A stretch of DNA of 64,000 bases, taken from contig JADLSH010000145.1 in NCBI GenBank assembly GCA_016169945.1, positions 3,099,501-3,163,500 of the forward strand. Direction: 5' to 3'. Below the pieces are notes generated by a model, which did no database searches, was not told where the DNA came from, and saw nothing but the letters and a program-made list of their open reading frames with translations. Below are positions 35,401 through 46,857 of this stretch, piece by piece. This DNA is from Trachythela sp. YZ-2020 (taxonomy: Eukaryota > Cnidaria > Anthozoa > Malacalcyonacea > Clavulariidae). Positions within the stretch are counted from its first letter, which is position 1. Each line of letters begins with the position of its first letter. The translations under genes and the position numbers were made by a program.

Positions 35401-38400
35401 TATTAAATAACGGTCACCATAAATTATGGTCACCGTTCGAATTCGTTATTAGCTTATGAAAAGAGCAGTATTGAGCAACAACAGAAGGTACTGTCTGATG
35501 TTCTAGAGCCCGAAAAACGTGATTGTATTGTTAGCTCTCGCCTCTCAGTGCTTAGTAGATAACAAAGGAGATAGTAAAAAAGTATGTTTACTGGTCGAGG
35601 GATTAATCTCGATATATAAGTGTGTTTTTAGTGGATGTAATATTACATTTGTTGTAGACGAGAAAAAGTGAATGATTAAATTAAAGCAATTTTGAGTGTG
35701 AATTTGTTTGTTGACTTGATTTTGCATACGTAATTAAGAAATTTGATCAGTCACTAGTGACTTTCATGAAATATCTTAATTACGTATGCCAGAAAACTCT
35801 ATTGTAGTCGTTTGTAGTTGAATGTGTTTCACAACGATATCCAAATTGCATCTCGTGATCGAATTCTTATTTGTTATTGGTTAATTTACTCATGAATTAT
35901 TTTCTCATAATTTGAGAATTTTTTGTAGTGTTCAATTTTCAAAATCATGTTGGGTACAGGTTCAATAACTTCATCATATGTTTGTGTTTACAGAACGTCA
36001 CAGACACCATCATGGTAGGAAAGGAAGAAAATCTCGGCCAAAAATAACGATCACACGACCAAAGATAACTATCCGTAAACCGAAATTGTGTTTCATTATC
36101 TCAAGTGGTATTCGAAATGGCCCGTTTGCTGTGCTTGAAGACACGAGAGATCCTCAATCAAGATATCGCCTTCAAACACCATGCCCACATATTACTATAG
36201 ATCAGATAACTGGCGTTTTAAAATGGACAAGATCCCGCTGGCAGAAACGGAGTTACTATGTGCAGAACCTTCAATTGAAAGTTGATGTTACCAAACTTTC
36301 AAGTAAAAGAACTATCGACATTAATATCATAATATTACCTCTGTTTTTTGGCAGCCGCGAGCTTAGTGATTACTTAGAACGTAAAAAATCTAACCGTTTG
36401 TTACTACCTGACAATATATTCTCTGGTTCAGTCATTAGTCCTGGATCACTGCATAGATTTATGCGCAAATTGCCGGATACGATGTACTCAAAAGGTTTTA
36501 AGGAAGCTATGTCATCGATGTCTGCTGAAAAATCCCTCAAAGTGGTGGAAAGCATTGTTGTAACCAAGGTCGTGATAATCTTTTCTTTGCCAGGTAGGAT
36601 TTGCTATACGTCACTTTTCCTGACACTGGGAATAATATTAGAACAATACGGGGAAAACTATGAAAACACATAATAAACTGTTTATTACGTTAAACTATAT
36701 AATAATTTGTATAATAATTTGTTCTTTAGATTTTTTTCCATGTTCCGTTTTTGAAATACACTTTATTTCACCAAATTTACGTCATATTGACGTCGTTAGC
36801 ATATATAGTGAGATATTGGTGAAGGCTTTATATATTTGTTATCATTAAACGAAATCATATAGGGTACCCGTCTTAGAAGTGTTGTATAAAAATCACTATA
36901 AAACATCAAATTATTAAATTTACTCTATCGGGGGTATCATTGATATTCAGCGTCGTTAATTGATCGGATAAGAATTTAAGAAATGATTTTCCTTCGAATT
37001 TACATGAAGTACAGATATTCGGAGCTAGAAGCCATGTCAGTCTGCTATGACGTCACTCCCTTATGCCTGCGCCCGCGTTCCAAGCTTCAAGAAATGCGAT
37101 AAATGCTGTACGAGACATAAACATACCCTGCTTGTTTCAAATGATTTCGTTAAATTCAAGCAAAGAAATATTAAAGAATTTACTGATGCCTGATTATTCA
37201 TGCGTGGCGTAAAGTTGGTTGCGTTCAACTCTATTAAAGAAATCGGAATATCTCAAAAACGAAACATGAAAATAGAAATCTATAAAAGAAGTTACTCTCC
37301 ATTTTTTCCCTCCAGACTTCTTTCGTTTAGGTTATAACGGAAACAGTTCCGTGTCATACGCACTTGAATGAAGTGAAATGACTGATTAATATTCACTATA
37401 TAAGCTTTATTTTTTTACTTTTACAATTGTAATATATTGGTAACCAAATATATTTTTTTGTCACGCTCCCCGCAATATTTGTTTTCGTCACTAAATGCAG
37501 TCTATATCAGAATAGGTTTCAATTCACCACTATAGTACTTTATGGAAATTGTATTTAGTCTAAAATTGTCTTCTATACTTTCTTTTCTGTATTTTCAAAA
37601 ATCTATTGTTGGAATTTAGATAAAAACTTACACCTTTTGAGAATAATACTTTCTGAGAATAGTACTTTTATAATATAATCTCATACCTCATTTCTTTAAA
37701 TTAAAGGTGATATCATAAAAGGCATCTTCGTTCCTTGGGCAACATTATTTTCAAACATCGCTTTGCAACGTCTTCGTACCAAATCTAAATGTCAAAGTAT
37801 ACCTTCAACTTCAACATCATGTCGCTGTGTTTCAAAATCATTCCGTACTGTTGATGGTACATGCAATAATCTCCAGAACCTTGCCTATGGTTCTGCTCCA
37901 AATACCTTACAAAGATTTATACCAGCTAAATATTATGACTTGAATGGCCTGAATGATCCACTTGGATTTCCATATCAACCGCTAGCTCCCAAAGTACCAT
38001 CGCCATTTGAGATTGCGAAATCATTTATTGTTGGTCATACTAAACAGTTGAGTTCACAAAGTAGGTTCTCTCATGCGGTCATGCAATGGGGTCAGTGGCT
38101 AGATCATGATCTTGGTCTTTCGCCTGAAAGTGAAGGAGGAGACTCGTGCCAACATAACGCGTAAGTGATTCTTATTACTGAACGTGTAAGTAAGTATAGA
38201 TATACTACAAGAATGGTCTTGCGGGTCAAATGATATGTAGAAAGAAATGAAAACCCTAATCAGTCCAGGCGCGTCCTGTTATGAAATTTAAGGCATATAG
38301 TTTCAGATCGTAATGTTCTTTTATCGAAGCAGCTTAGTACAATGGCTTATGTCTGTCTTGATCACTAAATATATTATACATTATATATCCGAAGTTCATG

Positions 38401-41400
38401 ACGAATATCCTGGCATACATACATAAGCTTTGCGGAAAAGTGTATGATGGCCGATGCTTCTCGAAAAAATTAATTACGCATTTCCTATAGTTCACTTTTC
38501 AGTTCTAGCCCAAAACAAATTAACCTATCTCAAATGAATAATAGAATCTACTGAACACTCGCTCTTAAGCATCTTGATACCTGAGAGCAGGGACGTCGCT
38601 ACTGGGGGGGTGTGGGGGGGGTGTTACTGGAAAGATTTTGGTCAAAATAATTGGTCACTTATAAGCTGAAAGTGCGAAAGTATATAGTCAAAAACCAAAA
38701 TACTTATTGACCAAGAAGGAGCGAATTAGCAGCGAATTAACATCCGGTTTAACAATCAACATTTTCTGTATTGTTTTGCGCATAAACACGAAAATATCTA
38801 GCTAAACCAGTAAACCTCACCTTGATTATTCTTGATCCACTATATCCTTGCAAGATGAAGTGCTTATCAGTCAATATAAGCTAAGTTGCTTTTCTAAGCT
38901 GAGTTCAAATAATTTGTAACAACTGTGCAGTAATTTAGTTTGGAGTAAAGATGTTAAAGTCATTGAAATATTATTTTCTTAAAAATGCTGTTTACAATTT
39001 TACGGGAACTTAAATTACCTAGCACCCCCCCCCCCAACAAGCATTCAGTTTCTCCTTCACGTGAGTGACGTTGTTAAAACTTGAAAGTTGGTCAAAATGT
39101 TCCCCAAAACTTGCGGGCTTGATGCCTTCGCGACGTCCCTGCCTGAGAGCCTTGAAGATGTATATTGTCCCTAACGTTGTTGGTTATACCGTTATGTTTC
39201 GCGCACAATAGGGTTAGGTTTAGGAATGGGGTTTTGATTGATTGGGGTCAGAAAATATATTTGTGCGCGAGACATGAGGATGTTACCCTTGGATATATTT
39301 TTCTAATCAATATGCAGTAGCTTTTTTTGAGTTTCGTTAAAATGGTAAAAATATATACAGCAACTTCTCTTTCTCTCTAAATTTTTAGATGTGACGCAAG
39401 AAAATCGACTGCTCCACCTTGTTTCAATTTACAGAGAAGTGAAAATAAAAAATGTTTGCCATTTGTGCGTTCACTGGCTGCATGTCCATTAAACAGCGCT
39501 AACACAATAGTTAAACGTGAGCAAGTGAATGTAAACACGGCGTTTATTGATGGCTCGCAGATTTATGGTTCCACTGAAGCATTAGCCAAAGAATTGAGAG
39601 ACAAGGATGGTAAGTATATTAGTGTAATATTGACAGATAGCTTTAGTCTCGTTTGTGGTGACATACAGTATTTACAGAACTACACGTACTAATAGCTCTA
39701 AGCTATAATGTCTCAATTATAAAAGCGATGCTCTTTACTCACGGCCACTTACATTCCTGAGAGTGTATTAGCTCTAGCTTTATCTACCAATAGTATTTTT
39801 ATTCTACATGCCTCTGGATAAAGCGAGATGGTTTTACTCTCGTCCACAGGTATAGTAGTCTACATGCACAAGATGTTAAGGCACTAAAAATATATACCAA
39901 GATTGCTGACTGGAATTTAAAAGCACAATGCTCCCTGAAAAATGCAGTGGATAATTTGTGTGTAACTTTAGAATGACAGAATCGACATATATTAATATAT
40001 CAAGTTAAAATACAATATTGCAATTCAATAAAAAGAGTATTATCATTTCCTAATTCATAGCTGTATATTGACTTCTCTTCTAGGGCTTTCCCACAGCCAA
40101 CACTAATATAGATCGAAGTTAGGAACTGTCCCATAAAACTACTGATAGATAGTAGAACAAGCTATACCATGCATATGGAAGATGCGGTTAGTGCGCTGCC
40201 TCTTATAACGGTTAGTGCGCTGCCTGCTATACTAACTGCAGGCAGGGCCGCCGAGAGAATTCGCGGGCCCCGGGGCAAAATTTTCTCTGGGGTCACAATG
40301 ACGTCATTTTTTGCGAGTCTTCTCTACCTCATTCGTTAGGCCCTTTCATTAATTCTTTCATTATGATTTGTGAGTCTATGCTATTTGCTGCAATTTTTTG
40401 TTTAAATTCAATTATTGTTTTTTTGGGGGGGAGGAGCAAAGTGGAACTAACATAAAAGGGCCCCCCAATTTAAAAAAAATGCTCTCAAAATGCAATCTTT
40501 AAATGGGCCCTTACACCAACCCCTACATTTGCGGGGGCCTGCTCAATTTTAGGCTCTCTCTCAAGTTGGGGGGCCCTATTAGGTCAGGGGCCCGGGTTCT
40601 CCAGATTCTCCGGTTTACTCCAGGTTCTCCGGTTTTCCTTCCTCACTTAAACCCTTAACCCTTAATGATTGACCTTGACTAACCAACTAACCCTCGGAAC
40701 CTTTGTCAATTGGGTTATAAAACCTGTTAAGGCTTTCCGTCCACCTCAGAGTGGTAATCATAATAAACCAAACTAATCCAACTAATAAGAAATCATTTCT
40801 ATTTTATACTGAAGGCTTCCTTAAGATAACGAAAACGAAAGCAGGTGGAGATCTTCTTCCATTTGACACAAGCGAGCTCATGGCGCCAGTAAGTTTTTGT
40901 CGACTTTTTGGAGGATGTTTTCTAGCTGGAGATACTCGGTGTAACGAGCAACAGGCTTTGGCCGCGATGCATACTCTGTTTGTCCGTGAACACAACAGGA
41001 TCGTGAGACAACTGAATACAATCAACCCACATTGGAATGAAGAAAGAAAATATCAAGAAGCGAGGAAAATTGTTGGCGCTATCCTTCAGAAAATTACGTA
41101 TGAAAATTATCTTCCATTGATATTAGGAACAAACATTCCAGGCAAATACACAAGTTACAATGCCAGTGTCGATTCCGGGATTTTCAATTCATTTTCTACC
41201 GCAGCTTATAGATTTGGCCACAGTTCAATTCGACCGACTTTTGATCTTCTTGATTCAAACTTTGATCCAATATCTGATCCTGTCCCTCTAAGACAAATGT
41301 TCTTTAACAACACTTTAATAAAACAACTTGGAATAGGTCCTTTACTTTTAGGACTCTTGGGAAACAGCTCTGAAGGTATAGACCGTAAACTTGCGTCTGA

Positions 41401-42804
41401 TCTGTTGGAAAATTTATTTGAACGCCCGAATTCTCCTGGATTAAATTTAGCTGCATTAAACATTCAACGTGGACGAGATCATGGTCTGCCGGGATATAAC
41501 AGCTTTAGAGTTGCCTGTGGTTTATCAGATGCTCCAACATTTCTCCACACAAGAGGTGAAATAAAGGATGCAAAAACGAGGGAAATTTTAAAGAAATTAT
41601 ACAACAACAATCCAGCGATAGCAGATCTATGGGTAGTAGGTTTGGCAGAAGATCCAGTCAATGGAGGAACCATGGGACCTACTTTCCAATGTATTATCAA
41701 GAAACAGCTCGAAGTTATTAGGAATGGTGATAGATTTTTCTATAAAAATACCGACGTTTTTAACAAGCAACAACTTGCAGCGATCCAGAAAATTTCACTC
41801 TCTCGAGTTTATTGTGATAATTTAAAAGTTGTATCAATTCAGAAGAATGCTTTTTTATCTGGTTCTACCAGTGTACCACGTGTTTCATGCGATCAAATTC
41901 CTAAACTTAACCTCACTTTGTGGAAAGGTAAATGCATGTTTTATTGTTTTATTGTTTTGCTCATATATAGCCGATGCTTATTATACGTCGAACAGAACAA
42001 TCAGTCGCTTTTGTTGTGATTGTTGCAAGGCCATGTTTCTACATTGTCATTGATTAACAAGGTCAAGGGTTGCTAGATGGCCAACACGACGACCTGTTCA
42101 CTTTATATACAGTGTCTTCAATTTGACTATTACTTTACCGACTATTTAAACTATTAAGGAATTTGAGAAATTTAATAAAGTGCAAACACGTAGGTTTTGT
42201 AAACACACCTTACTTTCTTGCCATTACAAAATAAGATTGTGGTTAAAAATATTCAGGTTTATGTTCATATCCTTTATCTGCCGATAACATCATGAAATAA
42301 AGTAGGAAACAAACTCCGAATTCAAGTTCCATCATGAAACTCACTATTTGAGAATAGACAAGAGGACACAAAATTCAATAACAATATGCATGATGATGAA
42401 TTTGTAACAAATTCGAAATATCATTATTGAATTTTATGTCCTCTTGTCTAGTTTCAAATATTGAGTTTCAAGATGGAACTTTTATTCGGAGTCTGTGCCC
42501 TATTTTATTATATTCATATCAAGCGTGTGAAATATGAAAAAATAGATCACAACCACGATCGTAATCAGCGTACGATATAGTGACATCATTTTCATTTGAT
42601 ATTTCAGAGAATAAGAGTACAGGTAAAAGTGATCTTCCTCCAGGATGTCATCCTGTTAGACCTCAACCTACAAGACCCCCAGTAAAACCTTGCAGAGGAA
42701 GGAGATGTTCTACCCGACAACCAAGACGACGTGCTCGAATTATCCGAAAGATATTTAGAAAGATCACATCACGTTCTCGACACCGACGGCGAAGAAGACA
42801 TTAG
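29435..42804 (+). CDS. Secreted animal haem peroxidase, gene 1 (six exons, 886 aa)
   Basis: Exons: 29435-29510, 35994-36593, 37707-38160, 39389-39609, 40815-41927, 42608-42804. All junctions are GT-AG, phases match, and the joined length is 887 codons with the stop. Residues 1-20 form a signal peptide (MSWKVIFVCLLILLVLSFDT). Exon 2 encodes a basic linker and a region resembling a cadherin-like domain. The peroxidase domain runs from about residue 270 to 815. It has QWGQWLDHD with haem-linking D358 and distal H359, the signature VNTAFIDGSQIYGS, catalytic R492 and haem-linking E495 (DTRCNEQ), proximal H586 (YRFGHSSIRP) and LNIQRGRDHGLPGYN. It should be a secreted H2O2-dependent peroxidase of the peroxidasin/peroxinectin/myeloperoxidase superfamily; substrate unknown. 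The tail is strongly basic. Intron 1 (6.5 kb) holds many transposons. A convergent paralogue lies at 48126-55593. Confidence 0.88.
30580..32610. repeat. Inverted repeat pair flanking the intronic LINE
   Basis: Arms of about 38 bp at 30580-30618 and 32573-32610 share CGACGTGTGATGCGG and CCT-GGCGAG in inverse order. They bracket 1.95 kb that includes the LINE fragment. They could be terminal repeats of a composite element or two copies of one short repeat. No target duplication was seen. Confidence 0.45.
30855..31959 (-). pseudogene. Non-LTR reverse transcriptase, decayed, in intron 1 of peroxidase gene 1
   Basis: On the minus strand, 31959-31711 gives the N-terminal part (LLSKTMEYFVANWIMAQINH) and a frameshift leads into 31799-30855. 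The latter contains LLLDFSKAFDRINH, GGVPQGTVLGSLLFLIMIND, catalytic YVDDSTL and a C-terminal region with CIRPVVEYGAQVW. The YVDD variant and sequence separate it from the FADD LINEs at 24 and 25 kb. It lies antisense to the host gene. Confidence 0.83.
33428..33842 (+). mobile_element. Mariner-like element remnant, 415 bp
   Basis: The ends CAGGGTGTATAAAAA and its complement are flanked by TA (33426-33427 and 33843-33844). Arms extend through AATATTCTAAGATATTCAT. Frame 33559-33771 starts MVQLTTEQRIFIVLQYNRNQ, the same helix-turn-helix fragment as at 4991, joined to unrelated residues by deletion of the transposase core. Confidence 0.78.
33845..33987. mobile_element. Small inverted-repeat element between two mariner-like MITEs
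   Basis: The arms TGAACTACGAG and CTCGAGTTGTTCA continue through GTGTTTCACCGGGAT and its complement. It is flanked by TA on each side, each TA shared with a neighbouring element. The 143-bp size and TA flanks fit a MITE. Confidence 0.6.
33990..34524. mobile_element. Mariner-like MITE, 535 bp
   Basis: Termini CAGGGTGTCTCAAAAAAAAT and its complement, TA flanks at 33988-33989 and 34525-34526. Inner inverted segments include AAGATCAGGCTTTTAGCTGT near 34081 with its complement near 34410. No transposase. Confidence 0.78.
34668..35038. mobile_element. TA-flanked MITE with GAGCGCCGC repeats, 371 bp
   Basis: Termini CCGTATTTACTCG and CGAGTAAATACGG are exact complements, flanked by TA at 34666-34667 and 35039-35040. 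The body repeats GAGCGCCGC at least six times and carries an ATA-rich microsatellite. The TA target fits a Tc1/mariner-type source. Confidence 0.8.
35055..35550 (+). pseudogene. Crypton-like tyrosine recombinase C-terminal fragment
   Basis: Frame 35148-35459 and its upstream extension (QHICHEEGKVHESRCLVDIY) match the conserved C-terminal domain found in Crypton-type recombinases and in ZMYM/QRICH host proteins. The block KTSHSLRVTCATTLFQRGVD holds the catalytic His and Arg. Just after IRERT an inverted sequence around 35400-35447 interrupts the frame. The end (YEKSSIEQQQKV, SDVLEPEKRDC) resumes in another frame. It is a dead fragment inside intron 1 of peroxidase gene 1. Confidence 0.7.
35725..35789. 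repeat. Hairpin
   Basis: GCATACGTAATTAAGAAAT pairs with ATATCTTAATTACGTATGC across a loop of about 25 bases. Its role is unknown; it lies just upstream of exon 2 of peroxidase gene 1. Confidence 0.6.
35994..36593 (+). CDS. Peroxidase gene 1, exon 2 (N-terminal domain)
   Basis: Phase 1 at both ends. It begins with a His/Arg/Lys-rich linker (RHRHHHGRKGRKSRPK). A beta-rich stretch follows, with the order Y-x-L ... ITIDQITGVLKW, like the F-x-I-D-x-x-TG-x-I strand pair of cadherin repeats, though most calcium motifs are absent. The remainder is predicted helical. Function is unassigned. Confidence 0.75.
38588..39141. mobile_element. Non-autonomous hAT element (MITE), 554 bp, in intron 3 of peroxidase gene 1
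   Basis: Termini CAGGGACGTCGC and GCGACGTCCCTG are exact complements. The 8-bp target duplication CCTGAGAG lies at 38580-38587 and 39142-39149. The body has runs of G and C near each end and no transposase. Confidence 0.92.
40250..40600. mobile_element. GC-rich hAT-like fragment in intron 4 of peroxidase gene 1
   Basis: CAGGGCCGCCGAGAG at the left looks like a hAT terminus, and GGGGCCC-rich text continues to about 40600. A matching right terminus and target duplication are not visible, so it is probably truncated. Confidence 0.4.
40815..41927 (+). CDS. Peroxidase gene 1, exon 5 (catalytic core)
   Basis: This large exon carries the catalytic arginine, both haem-site signatures and the proximal histidine. 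It starts after TATACTGAAG and ends at TGGAAAG/GTAAAT in phase 1. The frame is intact, with normal family spacing from the GGCFLAGD motif to the C-terminal SLSRVYCDN motif. Confidence 0.9.
42295..42508. mobile_element. Inverted-repeat element in intron 5 of peroxidase gene 1
   Basis: Arms of about 100 bp pair AACAAACTCCGAATTCAAGT and TAGACAAGAGGACA with their complements around a centre near 42400. The structure is MITE-like; no target duplication is clear. Confidence 0.6.
42608..42804 (+). CDS. Peroxidase gene 1, exon 6 (polybasic C-terminal tail)
   Basis: This exon encodes 65 residues, of which 24 are Arg or Lys, ending in a run of arginines and a histidine before TAG. A proline-rich segment (VRPQPTRPPVKP) precedes the basic part. 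Such a tail could bind polyanions such as heparan sulphate, nucleic acid or a cell wall; that is inference. Confidence 0.75.
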
Positions 42805-42949
42805 TGAACTACCCCATTCAGGCAAGAGCAAACTGTTTTGAAGATAGATACGATATTATATAGAACACCGTTGTACACATATAATAATTCCTTGATAAAC
42901 ATAATACTCTTGAACATACAATGCTGTACGGTGGCCCGTATAAGGGACA

Positions 42950-43055
42950 CTAAACCCCCAGGTTTTATTTTAAAGCCCCCAGGTTGTATTATCCAACCCC
43001 CAGGTCTTTTTTCAAACGTCCAGGTTTTTATTTTTAAACTGCCCCAGGTTTTTAT
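42950..43055 (+). repeat. Degenerate repeats of a CCCCCAGGTTTTTATTTT unit
   Basis: Five imperfect copies of about 20-25 bp lie just after the stop of peroxidase gene 1, probably in its 3' UTR. A likely poly(A) signal for that gene is AATAAA at 43702-43707. Confidence 0.55.
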
Positions 43056-43099
43056 TTTTCGATACTCATGTATATTCATGTATGTCTTAGTCGTATTTA

Positions 43100-45280
43100 C
43101 TCATACTCATTTTGAAAAAGTTGGGTTTTGTCATAATTGCAAATAATGTATAAAAATAGAAAGTTACTGACCATTAGTAAATCATTGTAAGCATTCAAAG
43201 TTTGTCATTTCTTCGTTTTCTTACGTGATAATCATAGACTCGTACGAGTCCAAATCGAGAACTGACACTGAAAAGGCTCGCCTTCTAATCAGTTCAACCT
43301 TACCCCACCCGACACACACGGGTAATCACATACACAACGGCCCAACTTGACGATCTTTCCCTGCCTCCCCCCACCCAATACGCTTATGGTGATAATCCGC
43401 CAGCCTAGACCATGGGAGCTTATTCGGCAGAATCAGCGGCTTAGATGTAAGCTCGCACGCTACTTCATTCATTATCATTCCCGCTCTGGACCCCATTTTT
43501 CCATCGCAAAAAAGCTAAAATATAGATAGAAGACCAAATTATGTCAAGACTGATTATCCTCTATACAACATGAATAGACAAGTTCGGAATTTCGACTGCA
43601 TACGCATACAAGTTCTTGCACAACCCAATGGAAGTGCTTGTTTTTTCATGCGACCATACAAAAAGAGATCCATGTAAAATTCTTCGACCTTAATATTTTG
43701 AAATAAAATGTTAAATTTACTTAATATAATGTTGTATATTAACTATGTTGCCTTGCTAGATACAACAGAGCTTTTCTGAATTAATCTAAAATTATGACAT
43801 AATAACAAATGTCAATAATGTTTCTTTGATCTACCGATATAATTTTTACAATCTCCTTGAATACTTTATATTTATTACTTTTCTTGAATGTCGCCAGCAA
43901 CATCATGCTATAATTTCTAGGAACAAAATGAAACGTTGACGTTAAAATTAGTACAGTTGATCCTCTCTAATACGAACAGGGCAAAGTGTCCGCCCGAGTA
44001 TTCCATTTAGGGAGATCAAGACGATGACGTCCAATATATTAAGATTCCACTGCACTGAAAGTATGAACTGCTCGGTTGTAAATACTGTAGGAAGAAAGCC
44101 ACAATTCAGTGCGGTCTATATTATAATGTTACAGAGTAGCGTTGAATTGTTAAAATTCACGCAAAAACTTTTTGGGGTTTTATAAAAGCACGCTCGTAGT
44201 TCTAACATTTGACCAACTTTGAAGAATAAAACTACAAAATTCACCGAGTTATTAAAAATAATATTTTCGTTGCATTAGGAAGTGGCGCGAAGGTTTATAT
44301 TTCGACAAAATAATTTATTGTAAACATCACTCGTTGCCCTTATGAAGGGGGGGGGGGGGGGGGGTGGCAATTTTTTTAATATTTATAGAGATATGCGTGT
44401 GTGAAACATAGTTTCATTCAATATTACTTGTATATCTATACATCCTGCGACCACATGTGACCATTCGTTCACATGGAATCACGACAACTATATATAACAC
44501 AGTATATATTTGTCGGAAATTTTGACCTAAAAAGGGCTAAAAACAGCCTATTTTGGGTGTAAATGGGGGGTTTGTCGGAAATTTAGGGGGTTTGTCGGAA
44601 ATTTATAGAGCGTGATAAACGTGAATTTCCGCCACTGCATATGAATGTATGATATCACATGTTACAGTAATTAAAGATTATATTCAGTTCTTTGGGGGCT
44701 TTTATACAGTAGTTCCATGGTTAAGTTCTGGTTTCTGGCGATTAATATAATAGTAATATTAATGACCAATGGATTTGTCTTTTTTATTCCTGATTATGAC
44801 TGTAAGTTAGGCGAACCGTTTTCCGAGTGCGCATTATTTTGTATGTCAACCGTCACTTTTGACATTGTTTTAATTTTACATATTAATAAATGATAGACTG
44901 ATGCTGATGCATATGAAGAGATATAGTTGCAGTTTCGTTGCAGTTGCTTGCTGTGTAGTTTGAGCATTGTACATTATTTTGTCTCTTCTTTTGATGGCTA
45001 CTCATAAATATAATCTTAGTTAAAGCTGAAGCGGACAAGGCAACTAAGATTTGAACAACAGCACAAACTTGCCATATGCCCGATTGTTTTTTTTCAGTGA
45101 GTTTGTTGACTGTTGTGCACGATATTTTCCCCTGTATTTTCTCTGTGTGCGAATTTTGTTTGGTATTTGCCCACCCTCCCTCAAATATTTAATGGTGTAT
45201 ATGATTAGCGCTTGGCGTGGAAGCCATTGAGTGAAAAAACTGAAATAATTTAAAAAAGTCTGAAATATATTATAACCCAC
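43100..45280. other. Intergenic AT-rich sequence with a poly-G tract
   Basis: No gene is supported. A run of about 20 G lies at 44346-44365. A hAT-like right end (CCGCCACTG) occurs near 44630 without a partner. Confidence 0.4.
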
Positions 45281-45937
45281 CCAGAAATGGGTTGGGATAA
45301 AACACGGATACGGATGGCACGGATACGGATACGGATGAGGGGATAAAACACGGATATGGGGATAAAACACGGATGAGGGGATAAAACACGGATGAGGGGA
45401 TAAAACACGGATGAGGGGATAAAACACGGATATGGGGATAAAACACGGATGAGGGGATAAAACACGGATGGGGGGATAAAACACGGATGGGGGGATAAAA
45501 CACGGATATGGGGATAAAACATGGATGAGAGGATAAAACACGGATGGGGATAAAACACGGATGAGGGATAAAACACGGATGGGGATATAACACGGATGAG
45601 GGTATAAAACACGGATCTGGGGATAAAACACGGATGAGGGGATAAAACACGGATGATGGGATAAAACACGGATGAGGATAAAACACGGATGAGGGATAAA
45701 ACACGGATGGGGATAAAACACGGATGAGGGGATAAAACACGGATGGGGGATAAAACACGGATGAGGGGATAAAACACGGATGAAGGGATAAAACACGGAT
45801 GAGGGGATAAAACACGGATGAGGGGATAAAACACGGATGGGGGGATAAAACACGGATGAGGGGATAAAACACGGATTGGGGGATAAAACACGGATGAGGG
45901 GGTAAAACACGGATATGGGGATAAAATACGGATGAGG

Positions 45938-45965
45938 CACAGAATAGGAAGTTTCCTATTCTGTG
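45938..45965. repeat. Perfect short palindrome at the inner edge of the left arm
   Basis: CACAGAATAGGAA and TTCCTATTCTGTG form 13-bp perfect arms around two bases, exactly where the 19-bp array ends. Confidence 0.85.
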
Positions 45966-46283
45966 GATGAGATAATAATTGCCCGACATTTTTTAGTATT
46001 TAAATGTACTGACAAATAAAACGTTGATACTCTCTTCTCAGTAAAACTGGAACCCATAGACTAGCATAGAACTAAAGTTTCTAAAGGCTGATATACGTAG
46101 AACTGCGCATTCAATAAGTGCGAACTTCTGCGCGCATTTGTTGGAAGAAGATAAGGTAATACTTTTTATTTAATATACTTTTGAGAATACCAGATAACCG
46201 ATGGAGATTTGTTGCTTGTCAGAGGAGTTTTCATTTACGCGGATCTGATTATAATTAACTCGCAGTGCAAGACGCCGGCAGAT

Positions 46284-46857
46284 TACAAGGCGAATTTATA
46301 GTTTGATAACCACAAAAAGTACGCGTTTGTCATTTAATTTATGTTACCGGGTTAAATGTTTTCTTTTAAAAATAGTTTAATATCTATGACAAGATATTTT
46401 GTAATGAATTTTGATACAAATCTTAAAATAAGGTAATTTTGAATAAATGCCAAAACATGGGAAGCGACATGACAAGGCTTCTCATGTAGATTTCAAGACG
46501 AATTTATAGTTTGATAACCACAAAAAGTACGCGTTGTTATTTATTGTTTTTTTGTATACAGTCTACGACAAGATATTTTATATATTTGATACAACTCATA
46601 GCCAGAATAAGGTAATTTTGAATAAATGCCAAAACATGGGAAGCGACATGACAAAGCTTCTCATGTAGATTTCAAGACGAATTTATAGTTTGATAACCAC
46701 AAAAAGTACGCGTTGTTATTTATTGTTTTTTTTGTATACAGTCTACGACAAGATATTTTATATATTTGATACAACTCATAGCCAGAATAAGGTGATTTTG
46801 AATAAATGCCAAAACATGGGAAGTGTTGCAAAGGCTTCTCATGTGAAGTCATTAGTG
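46284..46857 (+). repeat. Tandem duplication of about 180 bp in the centre of the foldback element
   Basis: Three starts of GAATTTATAGTTTGATAACC lie near 46284, 46500 and 46680. The last two units (about 46498-46677 and 46678-46857) are nearly identical; the first is diverged. Repeats of GGCTTCTCATG follow to 46929. Confidence 0.8.

Noticed and set aside
36561..36574. Alternative donor AAG/GTCGTG for exon 2 of peroxidase gene 1
   Set aside because: It would leave phase 0 and break the frame with exon 3, while CAG/GTAGGA at 36593 gives the phase seen in gene 2.
44346..44365. Poly-G tract as a regulatory or quadruplex element
   Set aside because: Single homopolymer with uncertain length; easily an assembly or slippage artefact.
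45044..45989. Three overlapping minus-strand frames rich in SVFYPLIRVLSPHPCF-type repeats, and their mirror at 47184-47486
   Set aside because: The frames are translations of the 19-bp arrays of the foldback element.
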